Positions 24,182 to 35,856 of a DNA stretch of 64,000 nt are shown one piece after another (position 1 is the stretch's first letter; every line of letters begins with the position of its first letter). The position numbers were made by a program, and so were the translations under genes. A model generated the notes under the pieces. The model was not told where the DNA came from and searched no databases. It saw only the letters and a list, made by a program, of their open reading frames with translations. Source of the DNA: Miscanthus floridulus (taxonomy: Eukaryota; Streptophyta; Magnoliopsida; Poales; Poaceae); contig NC_089581.1 in the NCBI RefSeq assembly GCF_019320115.1, forward strand, positions 96,257,316 to 96,321,315, written 5' to 3'.

Positions 24182-25250
24182 ATGTCTCACGGGGATGGAC
24201 CTCCTCCTATCTTTGAGGGAGATGACTTTTCATATTGGAAAATCCGCATGGAGGTGTACTTAGAAGCTCTAGACGTTGGTATTCTTAGAGCCGCCTCACA
24301 AGGCTTCCCAAAACCTCGGGATGCTACTAACCTACAAGGCGATGAGGTTAATTATGAAAAATGGAATGCAAAGGCTCATAACACCATCTTTAGAGGCCTT
24401 TACAAAGATGTGTTCAACCGTGTAAGGAACCACAAAGACGCCCATACACTATGGTCGGACGTTTGTGCGCTCCATGAGGGAACCAAGAGTGAGCGTGAGG
24501 AATGCTATCATCTTGAGATTAAAAAGCTAAATTCATTTGAGATGCTTCCCAAAGAATGTGCTAATGAGATGTATTCACGTTTGAATGTTCTTGTAGAGGA
24601 AGTCAATGGGCTTGGACTTACTCAAATGTCACCATCCGACGTTGTGAGAAAGATCTTGAGTGTCCTCCCCATTGACAAATATGGGCATATTGTGACCATG
24701 CTACACCAAGGTGATCTTTCCACCGCTACACCGACACAAATCTTGGGAAAGATCAATGCTCATGAGATGTACATGCACATCACACTACAAGATGGCTCAT
24801 CCTCTATCAAGAAGAAAGACAAAGACTTAGCATTCAAAGCTAGCCAAGAGAAGGGCAAGGCAAGACTTGAGTATGAAAGCTCAAGTGAAGATGAAGTTGA
24901 TGATGAAAGTCTTGCTCTCATTGTGAAGAAGACCGCCAAGATGCTAAAGAAGCTCAACTAAGAGTGGCATCAAGTTCGATGGCAAGAAGAAGAAGTTCTT
25001 CATAGGCTCAAGAAGAAAGCCAATCTCCGAGATGGATTGCTATAATTGTGGGCAAACTTGGCCATCTCGCTCATCAATGCACAAAGCCCAAGAAAGACAA
25101 GTTCAAGAACAAGAACAAGGGCAAGAAAGATGACTCAAGAAATGAAGATGAAGATGAGAAGAAGAAGAACAAGCCATACAAGAAGAGAGATGGCAAAAAG
25201 AGAGACTTCCACAAGAAGAAGAAGAGTGGAAAGGCCTACATCAGTCGGTG
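24182..25250 (+). pseudogene. SIRE copy 1 gag, N-terminal and first zinc knuckle
   Basis: An uninterrupted 259-codon frame (24182-24961) begins MSHGDGPP and holds the copia gag core: FSYWKIRMEVYL, HTLWSDVCALHEGT and KILSVLPIDKYGHIV. It stops at 24959. A basic continuation in another frame carries the zinc knuckle CYNCGQ...HLAHQC (about 25036-25085), interrupted by a one-base shift within the knuckle. A lysine-rich tail (KKDKFKNKNKGKKDD, about 25085-25230) follows. The protein would package element RNA in cytoplasmic particles. The core domain looks intact; the C-terminal part is broken. Confidence 0.88.
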
Positions 25251-26597
25251 ATTGGCTCACAGACATTGATTCATCAAGTGGAATCATCTGATGATGATAG
25301 TGACAATGAGAAGGTGGCTGCCATTGCTATTGATCTTTCATCTTCACTGCCACCATCGCTATCATCCTCTACACACCTATGCCTTATGGCCAAGGGTGAA
25401 CGTAAGGTATCAAATGATGGTGATAGTAGTGATGATGAACATGCTAGTGATGATGATAGTGATAGCGATAGCGATGATGATGATTCACCTTCATATGATG
25501 ATCTTGTTAAAATACTAAGAAAATACACTAAGATCATTAGGAAGAGTAGAGCTAAAAATGAAAAGCTTGATGCTAAAAATGATTCACTCTTAGCAAAATG
25601 TGATACATTGGAAAAGGCTAATGTTGAACTCAAAGAAACAAATGATTCTATATCATCCAAACTCAAGGAGCTCAAATCTTCTAAGAAAGAGCTTAAAGAT
25701 AAACATGATAAACTTGAGTGGGTGCACAATGAGCTCATCACTAGCCACAACAAGCTAAAAGATGAATACACAACTCTTAAGATCAATCATGATACACTTG
25801 TTATTGCTCAAGAATTTTTACCAAATGAGCCACATGATGCTACTAACCATGTTGTTAAGATTGATATAGCTACATCATGTGATGATTTGATTGATGAGAG
25901 CATTGAGCAAGGATCTAGTGGCAAAGGCAAGCAAGTGGTTGAGTGCAATGACTATGATGAATATGTCAAGCTCAAGAACATAAATGAAAAGCTTATGAAA
26001 GATCTTGAAGAAATGAAAAGCCACAACACCATTGTGCTAGAAACTCTTGATCATGACAAAGAGTTGATCCTTGAGAATGAGAAGCTCAAAGAAGAAAACA
26101 AGAAGCTCAAGTAAGAGAAGAAAGATGATGCTCTAAAGGAAGAAAATAAGAAGCTCAAGTTGGAGAAAGAGCATCTCAAGATTGGGTTGAGCAAGTTTGC
26201 TAGAGGCAAGCACCTCCTAAAGTGAGGCTACTCATGAACACCTGTCATGAAGATGGATAGAAGTGGCATTGGATATGTGGCAAGTGTAGAGAAGAAGAAG
26301 GCTCAAGTTCAACAACAACAATCAAAGCCAAAGCCAAAGCCAAAGAGATGTTTTGAGTGTGGACAAGAAGGCCACTTTGCTCATGAGTGCCAAACTCCAC
26401 CGCCACAACCCTTGCCTAAGCATGCTAGACCCTTTGCCTTCAATGCTCACTACATGCTTAGAAAGGACTCTAGTGGGAAGATGAAAGTCATGTTCTTAGG
26501 ACCCCCTAACAAGAATAGGCCTAAGAAGATTTGGGTGGCTAAGTCACTTGTTGAGAAGGTGAAGGGCCCTCAACAAGTTTGGATTCCTAAAGCTTGA
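25248..26597 (+). pseudogene. SIRE copy 1 gag coiled-coil extension and second zinc knuckle
   Basis: A long frame (25248-26114) starts acidic (DDDSDSDSDDDD, about 25455-25490) and continues as about 200 residues of charged heptad-like sequence rich in K, E, L and N, a predicted coiled coil. After a stop at 26112-26114 the frame recovers near 26247 and holds a second zinc knuckle, CFECGQEGHFAHEC (26349-26390), followed by a basic stretch. Long coiled-coil gag tails are characteristic of the SIRE lineage. One TAA and a frame change break the gene. Confidence 0.85.
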
Positions 26598-26612
26598 ATC
26601 TCTTGTGTGTAG

Positions 26613-27551
26613 GTGAACTACAAGACCAGTGGAAGTCATTGGGTTATTGATAGTGGTTGCACTCAACATATGACCGGTGATCCTCGTATGTTCACCTCAC
26701 TAGATGAAGAGGTAGATGGACAAGAGAAAATAACATTTGGAGATAATTCAAAGGGCAAGGTTAAAGGATTGGGCAAAGTGGCAATATCAAATGATCATTC
26801 CATCTCCAATGTGCTATATGTTGCTTCATTGAGCTTCAACTTGCTATCCGTTGGACAATTGTGTGATCTTGGCTTCCAATGCTTGTTCACCGAGAAGGAG
26901 GTTGTTGTATCCAAGGTAGATGATAATCAAGTGATATTCAATGGATTTAGATACAACAACTTATATCTAGTGGACTTCACCTCCGAAGATGTAAATTTGA
27001 AGACTTGCCTATTCACCAAAACAACACTTGAGTGGCTAGGGCATAGAAGACTTGTTCATGTTGGTATGAGTTCACTCAAGAAGCTTATGAAGAATGATTT
27101 GGTGAGAGGGTTGAAGGATGTGAAGTTTGAAAAGGACAAGCTTTGTAGTGCATGTCAAGTCGGCAAGCAAGTTGCAAATACTCATCCAACCAAAGCTTTC
27201 ATGTCAACCACAAGAGTGCTAGAACTCCTACACATGGATTTATTTGGACCAACAACACACAAGAGTTTGGGAGGGAATCTCTATTGTCTTGTGATTGTTG
27301 ATGACTATTCAAGGTATACATGGGTATTCTTCCTTCATGACAAATCCGAAGTTGCATCTTGCTTCAAGAAGTTTGCCAAGAGAGCTCAAAATGAATTTGA
27401 AGCGAAGCTCAAGAAGATAAGAAGTACTAATGGAAAAGAATTTGACAACACAAACATTGAAGCTTATTGTGATGAAGTTGGGATCAAGCATGAAGTCTCT
27501 ACAACCTATACTCCTCAATAAAATGGTGTAGTTGAGAGGAAGAATCGGACT
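26613..27551 (+). pseudogene. SIRE copy 1 protease and integrase
   Basis: Protease: VIDSGCTQHMTGD near 26646-26684 holds the DSG active site. The GAG-pre-integrase zinc region follows, then the integrase core with the first catalytic Asp in LHMDLFGPT (about 27230-27255). The second catalytic position reads RSTNGKEF (about 27421-27444), where the family has RSDNGKEF, so the second Asp appears replaced by Thr. The Glu is present in VERKNRT. A TAA stop at 27519 replaces the usual glutamine before NG. The integrase should therefore be inactive. Confidence 0.9.
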
Positions 27552-28940
27552 TTGATCACTCTTGCAAAGACAATGCTAGATGAGTACAACACCCCCAAAG
27601 CTCTATGGGCGGAAGCAATCAACACCGCATGCTATGCATCAAACCGCCTATTCCTTCAAAAGTTCCTTGACAAGACACCTTATGAGTTGCTCAATGGGAA
27701 GAAGCCGGACGTCTCCTTCTTTAGGGTGTTTGGTTGCAAATGCTACATCTACAAGAAGCAACAACACCTAGGGAAGTTTCAAAGACGTTGTGATATTGGT
27801 TTTCTTGTTGGTTACTCATCAAAGTCCAAAGCATATAGAGTATTTAATCATGCCACCGACTTGGTTGAAGAAACATATGATGTGGAATTTGATGAATCTA
27901 ATGGCTCCCAAGGAGCACATGAGAATCTTGATGATGTAGGAGATGAACCATTGAGGGAGGCTATGAAGAATATTCCGGTTGGAGACATCAAGCCAAAGGA
28001 TAATGAAGATGATGTACAAGTCATTGATCAACCTTCTTCTTCAAGTGTGCCACAAGATGGTGAAAAAGATGGGAGAGTAGAAAATGAAGATACTCATATC
28101 TCCCATGAGCAAATGGTGGTACAAGCACAAGATGTTGATGCTCCACAACCTCCTCCTCAAATGGTCAATAGAAGAAATACACCTCTCCTACAAGATCATC
28201 CACAAGATCTCATCATAGGGAGTCCATCAAAGGGTGTAATGACTCGATCTCAAAAACTTGCTTCATTTATTGCTCATCACTCTTTTGTCTCTTGCTATGA
28301 GCCTACTAAGGTAGAAGAAGCTCTTAAAGATCTGGATTGGATCAATGCCATGCAAGAAGAGTTGAACAACTTCACTCGCAATGAAGTTTGGACTCTTAAA
28401 GAGCGACCAAAAGGTGCAAGAGTCATTGGAACAAAGTGGGTGTTCCGTAACAAGCAAGATGATCAAGGTGTTGTTGTGAGGAACAAGGCAAGACTAGTTG
28501 CAAAGGATTTCTCTCAAGTTGAAGGTTTGGATTTTGGAGAGACCTTTGCACCGGTTGCAAGATTAGAAGCCATCCATATCCTACTTGCATATGCATCACA
28601 TCATGAAATGAAACTATATCAAATGGATGTGAAAAGTGCATTTTTAAATGGCTTTATTAATGAACTAGTCTATGTTGATCAACCTCTCGGGTTTGAAGAA
28701 CCTAGATATCCTAATCATGTTTATAGGTTGTCCAAGGCACTATATGGGCTTAAGCAAGTCCCAAGAGCTTGGTATGAGCGCCTTCGGGACTTCCTCATTG
28801 AGAAGGGCTTCACCATTGGGAAGGTCGACACCACACTATTCACCAAGAAGCTCTATGGGCATATCTTCATTTGTCAAGTATATGTTGATGATATCATCTT
28901 TGGATCATCAAATGAAGTACTCATGCAAAGAATTTGGTGA
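27552..28940 (+). pseudogene. SIRE copy 1 integrase C-terminus and reverse transcriptase
   Basis: A 462-codon open frame runs from the integrase C-terminal region (FLVGYSSKSKAYRVFN, about 27800-27850) through an acidic linker to the RVT_2 reverse transcriptase: GTKWVFRNKQD (about 28430-28465), ARLVAKDFSQ, then YQMDVKSAFLNG and ALYGLKQVPRAWYERL. The catalytic YVDDIIFG lies near 28880-28905. A frameshift directly after it ends the frame at 28940. The polymerase motif is intact but the protein is truncated. Confidence 0.92.
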
Positions 28941-29838
28941 ATTGATGTCAAAGGAGTTCGAGATGTCCATGATTGGTGAGTTTACATTCTTTCTTGGTTT
29001 TCAAGTCAAGCAAATGAAAGAAGGCATCTTCATCTCTCAAGAGAAATACACAAAAGAGCTTCTCAAGAGATTCAAGATGGATGAATGTAAGCCAATCAAT
29101 ACACCAATGCCTACCAATGGACATCTCGACCTAGACGAGGGAGGTAACCTGGTTGATCAAACTCTCTATCCGTTCCATGATTGGTAGCTTGTTATACTAC
29201 CATCTAGGCCTGACATCATGTTTAGTGTGTGTATGTGTGCTAGATTTCAAGCTAATCCTAAGGAAACACATTTAATTGCCATAAAAAGAATTCTTAGGTA
29301 TCTTAAGCACACACCAAGCATTGGCCTTTGGTATCCCAAAGGAGCTATATTTGCATTAGTTGGCTACTTCGATTCAGATTATGCCGGTTACAAAGTTGAT
29401 AGAAAAAGCACATCCAGAGGGTGCCATTTGCTTGGTAGATCACTTGTGTCTTGGTCCTCCAAGAAACAAAATAGTGTGGCCTTGTCCACCGCCAAAGCGG
29501 AATACATTACCGCAGGTGCTTGTTGTGCACAAATTTTATACATGAAACAAACTTTGCTAGACTATGGTGTAGTTCTAGAAAAGGTACCTCTCTTGTGCGA
29601 CAATGAAAGTGCGGTAAAACTTGTAAATAATCCGATACAACACTCTCGCACCAAGCACATAGATATCCGCCATCACTTTCTAAGAGATCATGTTGCTAAA
29701 AATGATATATCACTAGAAGGTATAAGAACCGAAGATCAATTAGCAGATATCTTCACTAAACCGCTAGATGAGGCTACATTTTGTAGATTGCGGAATGAGT
29801 TCAATGTACTTGATTTTAGTAACTTCACTAAAAATTGA
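28850..29838 (+). pseudogene. SIRE copy 1 RT thumb and RNase H
   Basis: In the shifted frame the RT C-terminal part continues (MSMIGEFTFFLGFQVKQ, KELLKRFKMDECKP) to a stop at 29187. After another shift the copia RNase H follows from 29218: DSDYAGYKVDRKSTSRG (29372-29420), SSKKQNSVALSTAKAEY, CDNESAVKL and HIDIRHHFLRDHV, ending at 29838 with a normal stop. RNase H would remove template RNA during cDNA synthesis. Its motifs look complete; the frameshifts upstream separate it from RT. Confidence 0.9.
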
Positions 29839-30520
29839 GCTTGTGTTGTCCCTTGCATTCATTGTAATATACAACATGTTTAATTTTTGGCAATGCATAT
29901 AGGGCTTGTCTAACATGGTTAAGATAACCACCGAAAAGCGTGTAAAGAAGCTTAACCTTGGATCAAACTTGACAAGCAACTAGATTTACTTACAAGTATT
30001 GCATATGCATTGTTTTTGTCGTTTTGTTCCATTTGCCCTCTTGTTGCCTATTTTCTTAAAAAGGATTATGGCCTAAGGCAAAATATTTTGAAAAATATGA
30101 GGGTTTGAGAGAGGTCACTCACATCAGTCCCAATTGGTGTTTATTTGGATCTTATCCAAGTTGGGACTTGATTGGGAATAGGCAACGCGGAGGAACATTG
30201 AAGATTTGCTGGAAAAGGGTGACCGGACTCTGTAGTCCAGCGTCTGGTCAGTTCATAGGAGGTGAACTGTTGCTGAAGGAGTGACCGGACTGCTGCGTTT
30301 GTGCGTCTGGTTAGGAAGGGATCCAGCGTCCGGTCAATCTACATGGAGTTCAAGGCAGCTGACCAGACCCTGCCTGCGTCTGGTCATGGACCACCGGACG
30401 CGTCCGGTCACGATTCCAGAGGAATTGGACCTCTCTGGAATCGACCGGTCGCTGGGTGGTAGCATCCGGTCGCTACCACCGGAGCGTCCGGTTAGTAAGA
30501 ACGTGCGGAATCAGATCTCT
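29839..30520 (+). repeat. Post-pol spacer with ACCGGACGCGTCCGGT palindromes
   Basis: There is no coding sequence. From about 30215 to 30495 eight or more variants of GACCGGACGCGTCCGGTC occur, with one perfect ACCGGACGCGTCCGGT near 30393-30408. The same motif fills the LTR U3. Confidence 0.8.
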
Positions 30521-31300
30521 TTCCCTGTTTCCTTCTCTATTACGCGTGGGGTCCTCATTTAATCGCAACCATCGTGAGCGCTCTTGACCTAACCCCATAC
30601 ACCACCGCAGCTCTCCTGTGCCTGAGCACCGCACCACCGCAGCCATTGTCTCCAGCCGCCCGCACTCGCCACCGTCCGTGACTGCTCCGCGACCTCGCAC
30701 CACCGCAGCCACGCGCCTCCCACAACTGAGTGCCACCACAGCCCCGTGCCTCCCGCGACCATGCGCCGCCATAGCCGAGCTCATGCGCTCGGCGCCGCCA
30801 GCCAGCGAGCCAGCTCCACCGTGCTGATCTGCCAGCGTCAGCATGCTCACGCTAGCCTCCAAGCGCCACTGTAGCCGTAGTTCCCGTGCCCTAGCCCTGC
30901 CTCCTCATTGGTAAGGCGAAACCTTTGCTTTCAATTTGCCTTACTTGTGACCTAGATCAATTACAAATCACTGATTTCAAATCACATCTAGGGTTGTCAT
31001 TTCATTCACCGCTCAAAACCCTAATCCCAGACGGTTCTGAGGTTTCCCCCACATGACACGTCTCTTCTTTTCTCGGATCGCCGGTTCGTCAGGTAGAAAG
31101 CCCATCGCCTCAATTTTGTACCTACATTGCTTGCTTCCTAGGGTTTTCGCATCTATTAGATATATTGTATTTATTTGTATATCCATCTATTCCATCGTGC
31201 AGCGAGTCGGTGCCAGTTGAGGTTCTTGTGGTAGTTGTCAGTTAACTTGGAGCCAAGCTTGCGAGTACGGATCAAGGCCAAGCCTCGGGAGTGTCAGTTT
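30521..31300 (+). other. GC-rich leader of the envelope-like region
   Basis: A Ser/Pro/Arg-coding GC-rich stretch (30560-30900) is followed by AT-rich DNA with splice-like junctions. It resembles a 5' untranslated exon and intron ahead of the envelope-like ORF. A counterpart is present in copy 2 at 56855-57364. No domain is recognised. Confidence 0.45.
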
Positions 31301-31339
31301 GACAGTTGATCTTCGTCAGTGGCAGTTCATCTTCTTGTC

Positions 31340-33840
31340 AGATCAGATGGCTCACACGAAGAATGTTGGGGGTGGTCCAGGAGATGATGATCAGGAGGCC
31401 CCCGCCTCGCTTGCCCACAGGAACCAAAGGCAAGGCAACGAAGCAGGTTACATCTAAGAAGCACAAGTACCCCGACTGTAGAGACAGCGAGAGCAGCAGT
31501 AGTCATTGAGGCCTACAGAGCATGCCGAGAGAGGAGGTGATCGTAGTGGTGTTGTCATTGTAGATCCACAGCTCACACCAGCACATAGGGCAGTAGTTGA
31601 GGAGGCTGAGCGTCATCATGCAGCCTCGACTTCAGGGGAGTCCCAGCAGGAGCCACAGCAGCAGCCCCCACCAGTAGAGCCTTAGCCAGCTTAGGAGACT
31701 TAGGAGGGCCAGCAGGCCGAGGAGACCGAGCAGGCACCCCAGCTACGCCGCTCTAGTCATTCCAATGCTATAGTTCCACCGAGGCCAGCTACACAGCATA
31801 GGGGTTCACACCCACCGCCTAGACCATAGGGTCCGCCTCCAGTGGTACATCTTGACTTGAGGGCTGCCATGGCCAGGTAGGTTTGGTAGTTGAGGTTTGT
31901 TGAGCTTGAGGTGTGGTTCCCACCGAGGAGGGATGAGAGAGCAGCAGAGGGTTTCTATACACCGCTCCAGAAAGATTTCTACAATGCTTATCTCAACAGT
32001 GGGGCAGTGTTCAGATCTCAGAGAGTCTGTAGTATAGAGTCTATTATGGCAGCTAGCCAGAGAGCATATCCATCCTTACTTATCATATTTATCGGGGCTG
32101 TCAGATCTAATTGGCTAGACTAGACTATATGTACCATCTTGGGTTCGACAGTTTTATGCTTCGCTCTACGTTGACCCGCAGCATAACTTCATACATTTTG
32201 CATTCAACGGCTAGAGACTACAGGGTGATGAGTTTTAGGGCCCGAGAGATACTGAGGCTACAGGATTAGCCTGTTAGATTGCATGAGGTATGTTATGGAC
32301 AGCAGGAGCCTCCCAGGCATCCTCATGGAGGGATGGTGCCCCCTACAGATCTTGTGTGCCATTGCTTCAAGGAGCCCTTTGGAGAGCGGTCGAGGAGGAA
32401 CCCCAGTGACCTTACTCCTACAGCTCGTGTGCTAGAGGCTATCATCAGGAGGACACTACTTCCTAGGCTAGGATACAAAGAGGGTCTGACTCGCCTACAG
32501 CTCTGGCTCCTTAATGCCCTGATGTAGTAGACCGTGTTTGACATTTGGGACCTCCTTCTATCAGAGATGGAGGATACTATATCTGAGGGCTTCAAGGGTC
32601 ATAGGCAGCTTCTGTATACACATTGGATCACTTTTTTTATGCTTAAGGCTGTGCAGGTTAGGACCCCTGAGATGGTTGTAGAGTACAAGGTTGCCACCAC
32701 TGAGTTTCCAACTTATAACATGGCACAGAGGATCAGGCACAGCACACCATAGGCACCCACTCAGCCCAGCCATCGTCGAGATGTTCTAGAGTCAGCAGCT
32801 CAGCAGGATGAGATCATCAGAGGCGTAGCCGCTACTGAGGAGGAGCAGCTTGAGGCACAATAGGAGGTGACAGAGTCTAGTGACATCTCGGATGATGACT
32901 ATCTACCGATTCCTCATATGCCTCCACGTAGACACGATGCATAGGCCGGCAGTTCCTACTTAGCTCCACCTGCACTGCAGATGGACCTCGCCTTGATTAC
33001 TATTCTTGAGCGGATGCAGCAGGATCAGGCATGATAGGCTCAGGAGACAGCTACCAACTTTGCACAGTTTTATGCTCATCAGGACGAGTTCCAGTGGCAG
33101 CAGCAGATCCTCCAGCAGCAGCAGCAGCAGCAGCAGATGCATCAGCAGCAGTTACTCATGCAGCAGCAGCTTATGGGATTTATGCAGCATGTAGTAACAG
33201 CACTTGGGGCCCCATAGCCATAGCCTTCGCCCCAGCTTGCTCAGCCTACCACCACTACGATGACTCCAGCAGTACAGCCCAGTGGGTTTCAGAGTCAGGG
33301 ACAGCCTCTAGCTCCATTTGCTTCACCCACAGTTTAGGTGTCCCAGTGATTGTCCTCACCAGTGGTAGCCCCACAGTTCACACCATATCATATGGGCTTC
33401 TCACCGGATCAGTCTTCCTCGCTATTTGTGCATGATACGTCAGTCTCTAGGAGTCTTGGAGCATCCTTCAGCGAGTTGACAGGCATGCCTACACCGCCAC
33501 ATATGCATGCCGCTAGTCCTTCTACAGCAGCTCTAGTTGTCATGACTACTCAGAGGCTCCCATCGTCTGTCACCTCTTCAGATCCTACGACAGACATACC
33601 AGTAGCATCACAGGCCGCACCTACCCTAGCTCAGACCTAGACCGCTTCAGCGACACTTCCTGCCACAGAGGGTTAGTTAGTACAGAGCTCAGGGTCAGAT
33701 GATGATGATGCCTAGTTCCAGCTTGCCCCTCGTACCTCAGCGCCTGGCTTGTCCGCTGCAGCCCCTGCCGACCGATCCTTAGGTTTTGGTGTTTGACGCC
33801 AAAGGGGGAGAGGGTTCGAGTATGTAGACTCAGGGGGAGT
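31340..33840 (+). pseudogene. SIRE copy 1 envelope-like ORF, heavily interrupted
   Basis: SIRE-lineage elements carry an extra ORF between RNase H and the 3' LTR, often called envelope-like; its function is unproven. Here it starts near the ATG at 31348. A Pro/Gln/Glu-rich first part follows, then a central globular part (EVWFPPRRDERAAEGFY, about 31905-31955; LQLWLLNAL, about 32497-32523) and a glutamine-rich C-terminal stretch near 33090-33180. It ends close to the phrase FDAKGGEG at 33791. I count about 18 TAG stops, two TGA and no TAA in the best frames, plus a few shifts. No membrane segment was clear. Confidence 0.7.
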
Positions 33841-34265
33841 GACATTTACTGGGGAGCTAGTTATCTATTATTAGCTTATTATATACATTTGGTGTCCTAT
33901 TTGTGTGATACACTATTACTATTATGCATTCGTGTGTTACTTTCATGCATATTATTATATCTATGTGATAGTGATATCTACGTGATTGTGATATATGACA
34001 TGTGTGCTCTCTACTTTACATTATTTATATATCATATCACTTGTGTTATGCTCATTTGCCTTTGCTTCCATGTTTATACTCCGATGCAAATGAGCTTTGT
34101 TACTTGTACTCATGCTTATTTCATATCTTTTGATTACATCATGTTGGCTTGGGTCATATAAGCTTGCCTAACTCTTTTGTTCTTAACGACAAAAGCTTGT
34201 ATGAACCAAGCCCGTCAAAAACCTCACTCTTTCACATACTCGAGGTGGTATTGTCATCAATCACC

Positions 34266-34278
34266 AAAAAGGGGGAGA
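34266..34278 (+). promoter_or_regulatory. Polypurine tract of SIRE copy 1
   Basis: AAAAAGGGGGAGA lies immediately before the 3' LTR and would prime plus-strand DNA synthesis. The same tract is present in copy 2 (55763-55779, minus). Confidence 0.85.
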
Positions 34279-34279
34279 T

Positions 34280-35851
34280 TGAAAGCATCTAGGCCCCTAG
34301 TTGGGTTTCGCTGATTAATGACAATACAAGATTACTATGACTAACATGTGTTTTGCAGAGGCAATTAAGTTAGGTCATGGTAATGGAGATCAATTGGGCA
34401 ATCGAGGTGGTCATGCCCCTACGATGGAAATTGTTTCAGTTTTCAAAGAATGGACGACAAGGTTAAGGATGACTAGTTCTAAGTGTCGATTGGAGTTGGA
34501 GAGACACTTAGAGTAGTTAGGACTTTGTTTTTCCTTTGGCCATACTATTAAGGGGGGTATGGATGGGTAGCTTGACCTAGATGAGTCTAGTGAGTTAGGT
34601 GTGGTGCACACTTGTTAAAACTAGCACTAGGGAGCTCCTACATTTGCCTAAGATCCAATGGAGCAAACTTCATTCACATATGTTTGAGAGTTGGAAGTGA
34701 ATGGAGGGTCAAATGCTGACTGGAGGCTGGCTCCGGTGTGATCGGACGCTGGCCGTAGGGTCCGGTCAGTTCATTTGATCAAGAGACTGCATTCGGTGCG
34801 ACCGGACGCTGGAGTGGTCAAGTGACCAGACGCTGAGACACAGCATCCGGTCGACTCCAGTAAGGTTCCAGAGAAGGGAATCTACGACTGGACGCATCTG
34901 GTCAGTTCTAACCGAACCCTGGAGGTTCAGCGTCTGGTCGAGTACAGTAAGGTTCCAGTGAGGGTTTAATGCGACCGGACGCGTCCAGTCAGTGGTGACT
35001 GGACCCTGCCAGCATCCGGTCAACACATTATCACTGGAATGTGGGTTGAACTGACTGGAGCGTCCAGTCAACATGACCGGAGCGTCCGGTCACCCCGCAG
35101 AAGCTCATAACGGTTCGTTTTTCAAGCTGCCTTATAAATAGAAGCTCCACTCATGTGTGGAGTCACTTTTGCTCATTCCAACAGCTAAGAAACATGTTTG
35201 TGAGTGCTAAGAAGAGCAAGGTCCTAGTGAGGTGATTGAGATTCGTGAATCCAAGAGAGTAGCCTCATTAGTGAATCAAGAGTAGCAAAGTATGCATCCA
35301 TCTTCTCATTAGGCTTCACGTGGTCAAGTGAGAGTTCATGCTTGTTACTCTTGGTGATCACCATCACCTAGACGGCTTGGTGGTGATTGGGAGCTTGGTG
35401 ATCACCCGGCGGAGCTTATGGGTGACCCAACTCAAGTTGTGAGCGGCTTTGGGTGATTCGCCGCGACGGAGTGTCGAAGAATCAACCCATAGAGAGCACT
35501 TGATCCTTGCGTGGATCAAGGGGGAGCTACACCCTTGCGCGGGTGCTCCAACGAGGACTAGTGGGGAGTGGCGACTCTCTGATACCTCGGCAAAACATCG
35601 CCGTGTTCCTCTCTCTCTCTGTTTACTTTGAGCATTTACTTTGAGCAATTCAATACTTGTTTTTACATTCATAGAATTGCCATGCTAGAGTAAGTTTGGA
35701 ACATAGGTTGCAAGTCCGTTGTGCGTTAGATCAATAGAAACACTTTTCTAGGCACAAGGGGTTAATTGGGCTAACCGTAGGATTTGATTATTGCAAGAAA
35801 ATTTAGAATTAGCCCAATTCACCCCCCCTCTTGGGCATCTTGATCCTTTCA
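34280..35851 (+). repeat. SIRE copy 1, 3' LTR
   Basis: It begins TGAAAGCATCTAGG and ends CTTGATCCTTTCA. It contains the palindrome-rich U3 (34730-35100) and the TATAAATA box at 35133-35140. It differs from the 5' LTR by scattered substitutions and short indels. Confidence 0.93.
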
Positions 35852-35856
35852 AAACC

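Larger units (their letters stand above)
22555..35851 (+). mobile_element. SIRE/Opie-type Ty1-copia retrotransposon (copy 1)
   Basis: This is a full-length element with LTRs of 1574 and 1572 bases, a Met-tRNA-type primer site (24131-24142) and a purine tract (34266-34278). The internal order gag, protease, integrase, reverse transcriptase, RNase H is the copia order. A long coiled-coil extension of gag and an extra envelope-like region after RNase H indicate the SIRE/Maximus lineage. The flank is AAAAC at the left; AAAAC also occurs at 35851-35855 if the LTR is taken to end one base earlier, otherwise AAACC. The first LTR base pair reads TA, not TG. Frameshifts in gag and RT and a stop in integrase make it defective. 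Confidence 0.94.

Noticed and set aside
33090..33180. CAG-rich stretch as a microsatellite or CRISPR-like array
   Set aside because: It is in frame as a polyglutamine part of the envelope-like ORF, and no spaced repeats are present. CRISPR is not expected in a plant genome.
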